A stretch of DNA of 64,000 nt from Cognataquiflexum rubidum (GTDB lineage Bacteria; Bacteroidota; Bacteroidia; Cytophagales; Cyclobacteriaceae). Position 1 is the stretch's first letter, and every line of letters begins with the position of its first letter. The position numbers were made by a program, and so were the translations under genes. The stretch lies in the NCBI RefSeq assembly GCF_022538115.1, contig NZ_JAKZAL010000014.1, forward strand, positions 62,001-126,000, read 5' to 3'. Below are positions 51,881-59,782 of the stretch, piece by piece. The notes beneath the pieces are model-generated. The model searched no databases and was not told where the DNA came from. It saw nothing but the letters and a program-made list of their open reading frames with translations.

Positions 51881-51912
51881 AAACCCTGCTTTGTGGCGAC
51901 AAAGCAGGGTTT
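51881..51912 (+). terminator. Terminator after M14 paralog 2 (last of three hairpins)
   Basis: Perfect 14-bp stem AAACCCTGCTTTGT / ACAAAGCAGGGTTT with a GGCG loop, followed by TGATTTTA. Two further hairpins precede it: GAGGTC / GACCTC around a T7 loop (51799-51817) and GAGGTTT / AAACCTC (51853-51870). Confidence 0.85.
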
Positions 51913-51993
51913 TGATTTTAATGTCAGTTTAGCCTTATGACCTTAAAATTCCGATTTTTTAAGGTCAGATTCTTAAAAACCATCGCTTTCAAA

Positions 51994-53553
51994 TTACGAA
52001 CTCACTTTTTGCCTATTTTCAAATACTATCTTAAAACTCGGATCATCATCGGTGTAGTTGACATTGATGATGGTTTCTGCTTTTTCGAGCAATACCTTGC
52101 TGCTACTGCTCAAATGCCGGATGTAGACCGTTTTGCCAAGCTTATGATAGCGTTCGGTTACTTTGTGGATGGCATCGATGCCTGAGTGATCGACAATCCT
52201 GCTTTCTTGAAAATCAATGATGATTTCGTCAGGATCGTTGATCGGGTCAAACTTTTGACCAAAAGCCATGGCAGAGGCAAAGAATAATGGGCCGTACATT
52301 TCATAATGCTTTAAACCATTTTCATCCACATATTTTCTTGCCCTGATCCTTTTCGCATTTTGCCAAGAGAAAACCAAGGCCGAGATGACAACACCAATCA
52401 ATACTGCCAAAGCCAGATTATGCAACAATACTGTAATAAGCGTAACTACAACCATCACAAACACATCGTGGGCCGGCACTTTCCTGAATACTTTCAAAGA
52501 GGCCCATTCAAATGTTCCGATTGCGACCATAAACATCAGTCCGACCAATGCTGCCATGGGAACCATTTCAATATATGTGGATAAAAAGAGGATGAAGGCC
52601 AACAAGCCTAAAGATGCGACAATTCCTGAAATACGGCTTCTTCCACCTGCATTGACATTGATCAATGATTGTCCAATCATCGCACAGCCACCCATTCCTC
52701 CAAAAAATCCAGTGGTAACATTTGCCACACCTTGTGCGATACATTCCTTGTTTCCATGTCCTCTTGTCTCTGTGATTTCATCTATCAGAGTTAAGGTCAA
52801 TAAGCTCTCGATCAAACCGATTCCTGCCATGATCGCAGAATAGGGAAGTATGATCATCAAAGTATCCAGATTCAAAGGGACCATGGGTAAGTGAAATTCA
52901 GGCAAACCCCCGCTGATGGAAGCCAAGTCACCGACAGTTCTTGTGTCAAACCCAACAAATATTACAATCAATGTGACTGCTAAGATTGCAACCAAAGCAG
53001 ACGGGACTGCCGTGGTCAGTTTCGGAAGGTATTTGATGATGGCCATAGTGAGTATCACTAGCCCAAGCATGATATACAGTGGATTCCCACTCATCCATTC
53101 TATAGCGCCATCAGGGGTAGTAAATTTGAATTGATCTAACTGTGACATGGCAATCACGATGGCCAATCCATTCACAAAACCAAACATCACGGGATGCGGT
53201 ACTAGCCGGATTAATTTCCCCAACTTCAAAACCCCAACTACAACCTGAATCAATCCCATCAGGACTACCGCTGCAAAAAGGTATTCCACTCCGTGCTGAG
53301 CTACCAATGCTACGATTACCACTGCAATAGCACCTGTGGCACCTGAAATCATTCCGGGGCGGCCTCCCATGATAGCTGTAATCAAGCCAATAATAAAAGC
53401 GGAGTATAATCCCACCAAAGGACTAACTCCTGCGATCAATGAAAAAGCTACTGCTTCAGGCACCAAGGCCAAGGCTACAGTCAAGCCTGATAATACTTCG
53501 TCTTTTAGATTTACCTGTGTCGGTTTGAACAGGCGATAAAACATCTGCGTCAT
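51994..53553 (-). CDS. SulP-family anion transporter with STAS domain
   Basis: 519 residues. Hydrophobic core of the SulP fold (about residues 20-400), with the signature ALALVPEAVAFSLIAGVSPLVGLYSAF near the N-terminus and GATGAIAVVIVAL following. The C-terminal cytosolic STAS domain (about 430-510) includes IIDFQESRIVDHSGIDAIHK. It probably imports sulfate or bicarbonate using Na+ or H+; the substrate cannot be read. CAAAAGTA at 53690-53697 reads TACTTTTG on the minus strand and may be its -7 box, giving a leader of about 130 nt. Confidence 0.92.
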   Translation of the reverse strand: MTQMFYRLFKPTQVNLKDEVLSGLTVALALVPEAVAFSLIAGVSPLVGLYSAFIIGLITAIMGGRPGMISGATGAIAVVIVALVAQHGVEYLFAAVVLMGLIQVVVGVLKLGKLIRLVPHPVMFGFVNGLAIVIAMSQLDQFKFTTPDGAIEWMSGNPLYIMLGLVILTMAIIKYLPKLTTAVPSALVAILAVTLIVIFVGFDTRTVGDLASISGGLPEFHLPMVPLNLDTLMIILPYSAIMAGIGLIESLLTLTLIDEITETRGHGNKECIAQGVANVTTGFFGGMGGCAMIGQSLINVNAGGRSRISGIVASLGLLAFILFLSTYIEMVPMAALVGLMFMVAIGTFEWASLKVFRKVPAHDVFVMVVVTLITVLLHNLALAVLIGVVISALVFSWQNAKRIRARKYVDENGLKHYEMYGPLFFASAMAFGQKFDPINDPDEIIIDFQESRIVDHSGIDAIHKVTERYHKLGKTVYIRHLSSSSKVLLEKAETIINVNYTDDDPSFKIVFENRQKVSS

Positions 53554-53973
53554 AAATTTTTAAACTTTAATAAATGATAAATAGGCAATTGATCTTCCGT
53601 TAATCTGAGGGAAGAAAATATTTATTAAAAAATCAAAATTTCAGGGTGGAGTAAGAGTCATCCTTGATTGCCTTGATGGTATGAAGCTACAAAAGTAGCA
53701 ATTTTTGCGTCAAAAACAGAATTTTATTCTAAATCAAACCAAAGAGAAGCCCAATTTTGAAATAAAGGACCTGCGGAATCGATTGAAAAGCACTTTTACT
53801 GTATTATAATTTTCATCCTGTAAACAAATTGGCTAACCACCATCTGGGACCTTTATTATGGCAAATTTTGTATCAAAAGTGGCTCAATAGGGTAATTCTT
53901 TTTTATTGTAACTTCGGGTTTGGAAATGTATCCTATTCCTATCCAACAAATACCTAAAAACATAAATTAAATT
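53554..53973. other. Intergenic region between SulP and MFS genes
   Basis: 420 bp, AT-rich, without a convincing gene. It holds the proposed minus-strand promoter of the SulP gene at 53690-53697. I see no repeat or RNA structure beyond short chance hairpins. Confidence 0.4.
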
Positions 53974-55248
53974 TTGAACTACCTTCAGTTTGTCCGTAAA
54001 AACCGCGAGATGGTGATTTTTGGGATCATCATGACTGCCTTGTCGAGTTTTGGGCAAACGTTTTTGCTGGCACTGTATGTTCCCTTTTTGATGGAGGAAT
54101 TTAAGCTGTCAAACGGGCTGCTGAGTACATTTTACGGTCTTGCCACCATTGGGGCGGCGATGGCTTTGCCCAAATTGGGGAAATTGATAGACTCGGTTCC
54201 ACTCCAAAAATTCACTTTGGCGACAACAGCCACTTTTGTCATCTCCTTGTTTTTCTTGAGTATTTCGCAAGCTTGGTGGTATATCCCCATCGCATTTTTT
54301 GGATTGAGGTTGGCCGGGCAGGGACTTTACAACCATATTGCGATCACCTCGATGTCACGGTACTTTGATGTAAACAGGGGTAAAGCCATCAGCCTTGCTT
54401 CTTTGGGGCATCCTTTGGGGCAGGCGATTTTGCCGGCGATTATTTTGGTAGTGATTGCAAGGGTCGGTTGGAGAGAGTCTCTTTGGCTCAATGCCGCAAT
54501 AGTCAGTATTGTGGTTGCTGTCTTTACAATATGGGTATTGAAATCCGAACATCTAGTAAATGAATCGGGAGAAACAACTGAATCGAGTCATGAGGAAAAA
54601 AAAGTAGACCGTGTTCGGCAAAGGGATATCATGAAATCCAAGGCATTTTGGCTTTTGGCACCAAACATCTTTTTTATCCCTTTTGCGGTGACAGGGCTTT
54701 TTTTCTATCAGTTCGCAATTATTGAATTCAAGGGATGGAATATTGGGTTGGCGGCTGCCGGACTTACTTCCTATGCGGTTGCGAGTTTTATTAGTATACT
54801 GCTTTCAGGTCCGCTCATTGACAGGTACAAAGCCAAGACCTTCTTTCCTTTTTACCTTTTTCCATTATTGGGAGCTTTGTTTGTCATTTGGTTTGTGCCA
54901 AATACTTGGGGAATCTTTGTGTACAATATCCTAATGGGATTCTCTGTTGGATTTGGAAGTGCTACGGTCGCTGCACTTCAGGTGGAGTTTTTTGGACCAA
55001 CCTATATAGGAACTGTAAGAAGTCTATTTACATCCGTCATGGTCCTGAGTTCTGCGATAGGACCGGCATTGTTTGGGATTTTTCTAGATTTGGGTTGGGG
55101 ATTTCAAACCATTTTTCCGGTGACTTTGGTGATCCTGATTTTGATCATGATCCAGTCTTTTAGGGCTGTTCCAAAATATTCAAGGGCCAAATGGAAATAC
55201 AAGTACAAAAAAGTGACAGGCAAAAAAAACAAAATCCCCAAACCGTAG
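53974..55248 (+). CDS. MFS transporter, TTG start
   Basis: 424 residues and twelve predicted TM helices. The start is TTG 53974: a stop lies only two codons upstream, the next ATG (54010) would remove NYLQFVRKN, which matches the N-termini I recall for relatives. N-terminal half: FGQTFLLALYVPFLMEEF and GRLAGQG-like region around FGLRLAGQGLYNH. A short loop (ESGETTESSHEEKKVDR) separates the halves. The substrate is unknown; the charged C-terminus (KWKYKYKKVTGKKNK) is basic. It ends in a bidirectional terminator. Confidence 0.88.
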   Translation: MNYLQFVRKNREMVIFGIIMTALSSFGQTFLLALYVPFLMEEFKLSNGLLSTFYGLATIGAAMALPKLGKLIDSVPLQKFTLATTATFVISLFFLSISQAWWYIPIAFFGLRLAGQGLYNHIAITSMSRYFDVNRGKAISLASLGHPLGQAILPAIILVVIARVGWRESLWLNAAIVSIVVAVFTIWVLKSEHLVNESGETTESSHEEKKVDRVRQRDIMKSKAFWLLAPNIFFIPFAVTGLFFYQFAIIEFKGWNIGLAAAGLTSYAVASFISILLSGPLIDRYKAKTFFPFYLFPLLGALFVIWFVPNTWGIFVYNILMGFSVGFGSATVAALQVEFFGPTYIGTVRSLFTSVMVLSSAIGPALFGIFLDLGWGFQTIFPVTLVILILIMIQSFRAVPKYSRAKWKYKYKKVTGKKNKIPKP

Positions 55249-55264
55249 GCTTGGGGATTTTTTT
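55233..55264. terminator. Bidirectional terminator between MFS and phosphomutase-like genes
   Basis: Stem AATCCCCAA (55233-55241) / TTGGGGATT (55251-55259), with the MFS stop codon in the loop, followed by a T run on the plus strand and preceded by A on the minus side. Confidence 0.85.
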
Positions 55265-55266
55265 GA

Positions 55267-56322
55267 TCAGAGACCTCTGTTGAACATCTGGATTACGCGA
55301 AGGATTTCGGCATCCATTTCTTTGTTTCTCAAGACATATTTTTCTTTGGAAATAAATCCACCTTTGATACTGATGTAATAGACCATTTTGGTTTTGGAAG
55401 GTGCAAAGGTTACCGAAAGGTTATTGGCGGATTCGATTTTCAGAATATTCTCTGTGCTTCCGGCGAATGAGTTCAGTTTGTCTGTAAGGATATTGAACTT
55501 CACGCCTTTCTTATAATCCGTCACACTGTTCAGCGGGAAAGTAGACTCGAGCGACTTTGGATTTTTTCTGAGGTTATCCATGATCGACAGCAAATGGGAA
55601 CGCTGCGCGTCAGTATTCAAATCTACAGTGATGGTTTTTTCCTTATAGAATCCAAATTCATGGTAAATTCCCATCAGGTAATCAAAGAATGTCTGTCCTG
55701 AAGCTTTCAATTCATTTTCTTTTTGGGCGATTTCCAAAATGATTCCTGAAAAATCAAGCACCGAATGACAGACCTGTTGGTCGATATTGAAAGCACAAAC
55801 AGGACTGTTGGGATATGCCTTTTGTATTTCCGTGAGGCTGTTCCTCAGCTCTCCCGGTTCAATTATTTCACTTTGAAATTTCAATCCGGATTTGATGGCC
55901 ATATATTCTACCAAATCGGAAGTGTGTATGGATTTTAAGCAGACCAAATCCTCATATTTTCCGGACTCTTTCCAGATATTCAGGAGTATGGCTGCGAGTT
56001 GGTGGCTGTTGAGGATCACAAATCCGCTTTTTTCGTCTTTCTTGACAGCGAGGGTAATTCTTTCATTTTTGGAATCAGTCCCAATAATCAGGCTAAAATC
56101 AGAAGCTGTGGCGTGGTCAAGTGCTGGCTTTAGGGTCATGAAATTGAATACCGGATTAGCGTTGTCTTTTCCTCCGTCCAATAGAATCTGATCATAGGCA
56201 AGCCCTGAATTGTCCAAGATGGTTGTGTCAAGATCATTTTTTTCAAATGATGCAAACAGGATATTGGCCGTATCTGCTTCGATAAGCTCTTCGATTGATT
56301 CTTCAACAGGTGCTAAGTTCAT
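55267..56322 (-). CDS. Degenerate phosphohexomutase relative (domain I missing)
   Basis: 351 residues. The region ALDHATASDFSLIIGTDSKNERI, LNSHQLAAILLNIW and KSIHTSDLVEYMA aligns with domain II of phosphoglucomutase/phosphomannomutase. The later QTFFDYLMGIYHEFGFYKEK and LLSIMDNLRKNP align with the GKTLYDxLxxLYxxxGxYxE region of domain III, and VTDYKKGVKF continues it. Domain I with the catalytic phospho-Ser loop is absent, the metal motif DPDADR reads TDSKNER, and the phosphate-binding RPSGTEP loop reads APSKTKM. So it is probably not an active mutase; a regulatory or binding role is inferred. Confidence 0.7.
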   Translation of the reverse strand: MNLAPVEESIEELIEADTANILFASFEKNDLDTTILDNSGLAYDQILLDGGKDNANPVFNFMTLKPALDHATASDFSLIIGTDSKNERITLAVKKDEKSGFVILNSHQLAAILLNIWKESGKYEDLVCLKSIHTSDLVEYMAIKSGLKFQSEIIEPGELRNSLTEIQKAYPNSPVCAFNIDQQVCHSVLDFSGIILEIAQKENELKASGQTFFDYLMGIYHEFGFYKEKTITVDLNTDAQRSHLLSIMDNLRKNPKSLESTFPLNSVTDYKKGVKFNILTDKLNSFAGSTENILKIESANNLSVTFAPSKTKMVYYISIKGGFISKEKYVLRNKEMDAEILRVIQMFNRGL

Positions 56323-56763
56323 GATGATTCTTTTTGTAACGATGGAAATGCTATTATCAATTATGTCAATTACTGGGCATTCAACATAGTTTTTGCAATA
56401 AAATCAGCAAATCCAATGGTGGCAATATGTGTTGGAGGAGTACCGGTAAGCTAAAAAAAGTAATGAGAGGTCGACGTTCCTACAAAGTCAAATTTGGTTT
56501 TCAAGTGCTTACATTATGTAAATGTACCAAATCAGGCTTGTAGAAAAAAGGAATTAATTGATTATGAATTTTAAAACCGTGGGACACATGTTTGGTAATG
56601 AACCATTTTACCATTTAGAATCAAGGTAAAATCACCATTTGGGGCAGATCTTTTTGGATTTTTGATCTTCCGAGTAAACCACCAAGCAACACCGATAAAT
56701 AGTGGACTGACTACCTATTGTCATTTTGAAGCTTCTCTTTACCTTGGGTTTCGAAACTTAGCC
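56323..56763. other. Intergenic region with inverted repeats upstream of the TauE/SafE gene
   Basis: 441 bp without a convincing gene. It holds the 13-bp palindrome TTACAT-T-ATGTAA (56509-56521) and an 8-bp inverted repeat ATTTTACC (56605-56612) / GGTAAAAT (56625-56632). Either could be an operator for the downstream operon, which includes a Crp/Fnr regulator. No close promoter consensus is seen. Confidence 0.4.
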
Positions 56764-57537
56764 ATGGACATCTTCCTCATTTCTCTAACCGCTTTTCTGA
56801 CTGCCATCCTGACTTTCTTTTCGGGGTTTGGATTGGGGACGATTTTGACACCAGTCTTTATGGTTTTCTTTCCGGTGGACCTTGCCATCGCATTGACCGG
56901 GGTGGTACACTTTTTCAATAATATATTTAAGTTGTTTTTGGTCGGGAAAAATGCAGACAAGGAAGTTTTGATCCGCTTTGGTATTCCTGCAGTCATTGCC
57001 GCTTTTTTGGGTTCTTGGCTCTTGCTTCAGATTACAGACCTTTCTCCTTTGTTTTCCTATAGTTTGTTTGGGAAAGTCTTCGTAGTCTATCCCGTCAAAT
57101 TTATTATTTCATTGTTGCTGATCGTTTTTGCCTCCATGGATTTGATACCCTATTTTCAAAAACTTCAATTTGGTAAGGAAAAACTCCCTTTAGGTGGGTT
57201 TCTGAGTGGGTTTTTTGGAGGATTATCAGGAAATCAGGGCGCACTTAGGGCTGCTTTCCTCATCAGGGCAGGATTGTCCAAAGAGGCGTTTATAGGAACA
57301 GCAGTGGTGGTTTCCACATTTGTGGACTTAACGCGACTCGGGGTATATGCGACAAGGTTTGTGAGTTCAGATTTGACAGATAACCTCACAGTCGTGCTAT
57401 TTGCCACACTTTCAGCCATTGCAGGGGCATATTTGGGAAACAAATTATTGAAAAAAGTCACTTTAAAATTCCTACAAGTGACAGTTGCAATACTGTTGAT
57501 TATGGTTTCAGTGGCGCTTGGTGCCGGATGGATATAA
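56764..57537 (+). CDS. TauE/SafE-family membrane exporter
   Basis: 257 residues from ATG 56764; the 34 upstream residues in the longer frame do not look like the family. About eight TM helices. The repeated family motif is seen as GFGLGTILTPVFMVFFP and GFLSGFFGGLSGNQGALRAAF. Members export sulfite, sulfoacetate or related organosulfur anions, or act as weak acid carriers. The gene is followed by a Crp/Fnr regulator and an MFS transporter in the same direction, so it may be regulated by that Crp homolog. Confidence 0.9.
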   Translation: MDIFLISLTAFLTAILTFFSGFGLGTILTPVFMVFFPVDLAIALTGVVHFFNNIFKLFLVGKNADKEVLIRFGIPAVIAAFLGSWLLLQITDLSPLFSYSLFGKVFVVYPVKFIISLLLIVFASMDLIPYFQKLQFGKEKLPLGGFLSGFFGGLSGNQGALRAAFLIRAGLSKEAFIGTAVVVSTFVDLTRLGVYATRFVSSDLTDNLTVVLFATLSAIAGAYLGNKLLKKVTLKFLQVTVAILLIMVSVALGAGWI

Positions 57538-57577
57538 TGTGTGTTTAAAGTTCAATGGATGTAAATTTAATTTCCCA

Positions 57578-58174
57578 ATGACAGATCAAAGCTCCCACTT
57601 CCCGATAGATTATTCACCCCTGTTTGATTATTTTGATCCTTTTCACAGGATTTCGCAGGAGGCTAAAGAAGCAATATCAGCCATTTGTAGCCTTTCCAAA
57701 ATTCCCAAAAACAAAGACCTCCAATCCATCGGCCACACCTGCCGCACCATTTATTTTGTCAAAAAAGGAATCGCAAGGATCTACTATTACAAAGACGGAA
57801 CAGACATCACTGAATCTTTTGCCTTCGAAAACTCCCTGATTGCGAGGGTAGAAAGCCTCTTTACAGGAAAGCCGAGTAGAAAAGGCATTCAGGTTTTGGA
57901 AGATTCGGATTTTATCGGAATCAGTTCCCCCTTACTGTTTGACCTTTATGATCAATTCCCGGACATAGAACGCCTTTTCCGCAAAATCTTTGAATCTGCC
58001 TATGTCGAAACTGTCAACAGGATTGAGAGCCTACAGTTTCACAGTGCGGAAGAAAGGTATCATGCCCTGACCCAGGAATCCCCCGATTTTTTGAAAAGAA
58101 TTCCCTTAAAGTACATCGCTTCTTACCTAGGTATCACGCAAGTCAGCCTCAGCCGGATCCGCGCCCAGCGTTGA
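57578..58174 (+). CDS. Crp/Fnr-family transcriptional regulator
   Basis: 198 residues from ATG 57578; the longer frame from 57518 overlaps the exporter gene and adds unrelated residues. The N-terminal cyclic-nucleotide-binding-like domain has IYFVKKGIARIYYYKDG and ENSLIARVESLFTGKPS, but the arginine/serine phosphate pocket for cAMP is not evident. The C-terminal winged helix has PLKYIASYLGITQVSLSRIRA. No Fnr-type cysteines are seen. It probably senses another signal and controls the adjacent transporter genes. Confidence 0.9.
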   Translation: MTDQSSHFPIDYSPLFDYFDPFHRISQEAKEAISAICSLSKIPKNKDLQSIGHTCRTIYFVKKGIARIYYYKDGTDITESFAFENSLIARVESLFTGKPSRKGIQVLEDSDFIGISSPLLFDLYDQFPDIERLFRKIFESAYVETVNRIESLQFHSAEERYHALTQESPDFLKRIPLKYIASYLGITQVSLSRIRAQR

Positions 58175-58242
58175 TTTTTTAACATTTGTAAAAGGAATCG
58201 ACCCTGGCCTCACCGAATTTTGTGTGGTCAAATGGAGGGGAA

Positions 58243-59439
58243 GTGAAAAAAATAGAACTAGGTCTCAGAGAAAACTGGAAGCAATTTACACTTTTGGTCA
58301 TCATCAACGCCTTTGTAGGCGGAATGGTGGGCCTGGAGCGGAGCATTCTGCCACAGATTGCCGAACAGGAATTTCACATTGCAGCCAAGACGGCAATACT
58401 ATCCTTTATTATAGTTTTTGGAATTGTAAAGGCCATCACCAATTACTTTGCCGGAGTTTTTGCCAATAAAGTAGGGAGAAAAAATCTGCTTACCATCGGT
58501 TGGCTGTTTGCAGTTCCGGTTCCCTTTATCCTGATGTTTGCTCCAAGTTGGAACTGGATAGTCGCTGCAAACATCCTGCTTGGGATCAATCAAGGATTGG
58601 CTTGGAGCAGTACTGTGGTCATGAAAATTGACCTTGTTGGGGAAAAACAGCGGGGTTTTGCCATGGGGTTGAATGAATTTGCCGGATATCTTGCTGTGGC
58701 TTTGGTTGCTTTTTTGACAGGATATATTGCGGCAGAATATGGTTTGAGGCCTTATCCCTTTTACCTTGGAATTGGACTTTCTCTATTGGGTTTGGCTGGC
58801 TCCATTTTCCTTGTCAAAGACACACGGAAGCATGTAGAAGCTGAGAATTCACTTTCTAATGTTCCAAAATTGAAAAATCCTTTTTGGGAAACCACCTGGA
58901 AACACCCAAACCTGGGCGCTGTCACGCAGGCCGGTTTGATCAATAACCTCAATGACGGGATGGCTTGGGGGATTTTTCCAATATTACTTGCAACCAAAGG
59001 ATTCGATCTGGAACAAATAGGTGTCGTCACCGCCGTTTATCCTGCAGTTTGGGGATTCGGACAACTCTTTACCGGGAGAATGGCAGATATTTTCAATAAA
59101 AAGTACCTGCTCTTTACCGGAATGCTACTGCAAGGCATCGCATTGGGTTTATTCTTTTTTGCAGAAAGCATGAACCATTATGTGCTTTTGTCTGCAGTAT
59201 TGGGTTGGGGAACTGCCATGGTCTATCCGACATTTCTCGCCACCGTTGCGGAAAATACACATCCTCAGGACAGGGCCAAAAGTATAGGGATATTTCGGTT
59301 GTGGAGGGATTTGGGTTACGCCATCGGGGCGATCATTACAGGCCTGATCGCAGATTCATACGGCATTGATATTTCGATTTTGGCCATTGGAGGTCTAACC
59401 GTGCTTTCCGCTGTGGTGATTGCGGTAAGGATGGAATAG
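58243..59439 (+). CDS. MFS transporter next to the Crp/Fnr regulator
   Basis: 398 residues from GTG 58243, which has GGAGGGG just upstream as a good ribosome site; the frame also opens at GTG 58222. Twelve TM helices. The MFS A-motif-like loop is FANKVGRKNLLTIGW (GxLaDrxGRr), and the second-half equivalent is FTGRMADIFNKKYLLFTG. The N-terminus LGLRENWKQFTLLVIINAFVGG is shared with other family members I recall. The substrate is not readable. The gene is 68 nt downstream of the regulator and may be its target. Confidence 0.85.
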   Translation: MKKIELGLRENWKQFTLLVIINAFVGGMVGLERSILPQIAEQEFHIAAKTAILSFIIVFGIVKAITNYFAGVFANKVGRKNLLTIGWLFAVPVPFILMFAPSWNWIVAANILLGINQGLAWSSTVVMKIDLVGEKQRGFAMGLNEFAGYLAVALVAFLTGYIAAEYGLRPYPFYLGIGLSLLGLAGSIFLVKDTRKHVEAENSLSNVPKLKNPFWETTWKHPNLGAVTQAGLINNLNDGMAWGIFPILLATKGFDLEQIGVVTAVYPAVWGFGQLFTGRMADIFNKKYLLFTGMLLQGIALGLFFFAESMNHYVLLSAVLGWGTAMVYPTFLATVAENTHPQDRAKSIGIFRLWRDLGYAIGAIITGLIADSYGIDISILAIGGLTVLSAVVIAVRME

Positions 59440-59508
59440 CATATTATAAAAAGCAAAAAATAATTTTGGTTGTGGGATTGGTTGAAGGCGTTTGGCAAAA
59501 ACAAATGG

Positions 59509-59538
59509 TTTGAATACTAAAATATCTATCTAAATTTG
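59509..59538 (+). promoter_or_regulatory. Promoter of the 68-residue protein gene
   Basis: TTTG at 59509-59512 and TAAATTTG at 59531-59538 with an 18-nt spacer match the Bacteroidota consensus very well. The transcript should start near 59544, 12 nt before ATG 59556. Confidence 0.7.
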
Positions 59539-59555
59539 GTTTAGACAGATTATTC

Positions 59556-59762
59556 ATGAAAACCACATCTAAAATCCCTATATATTATATTGATGAGGAG
59601 AAAGATCTTGAACTGATGGTTGATCAAGCCATAAAATCATCGGCCGAAGAAAATATTATCCGATATTTTCAGCACTTGGCATTCAATTATGCTCTTTCAG
59701 GAGTAGACATCTATAAGCTTCCAATTGTTAAGAAAATCTATTATATCGATGACGAATCTTAA
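59556..59762 (+). CDS. Small soluble protein of unknown function
   Basis: 68 residues with its own strong promoter, which is the best reason to believe it. The sequence repeats the pattern YYID-E near both ends (IYYIDEEKD and IYYIDDES) around a helical core AENIIRYFQHLAFNYAL. There is no TM segment, cysteine or signal. No family is recognised. Confidence 0.6.
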   Translation: MKTTSKIPIYYIDEEKDLELMVDQAIKSSAEENIIRYFQHLAFNYALSGVDIYKLPIVKKIYYIDDES

Positions 59763-59782
59763 CAACCAGCTATCTAAGAACT

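Noticed and set aside
52385-52843. 152-codon plus-strand frame inside the SulP gene
   Set aside because: Antisense shadow of a conserved transporter.
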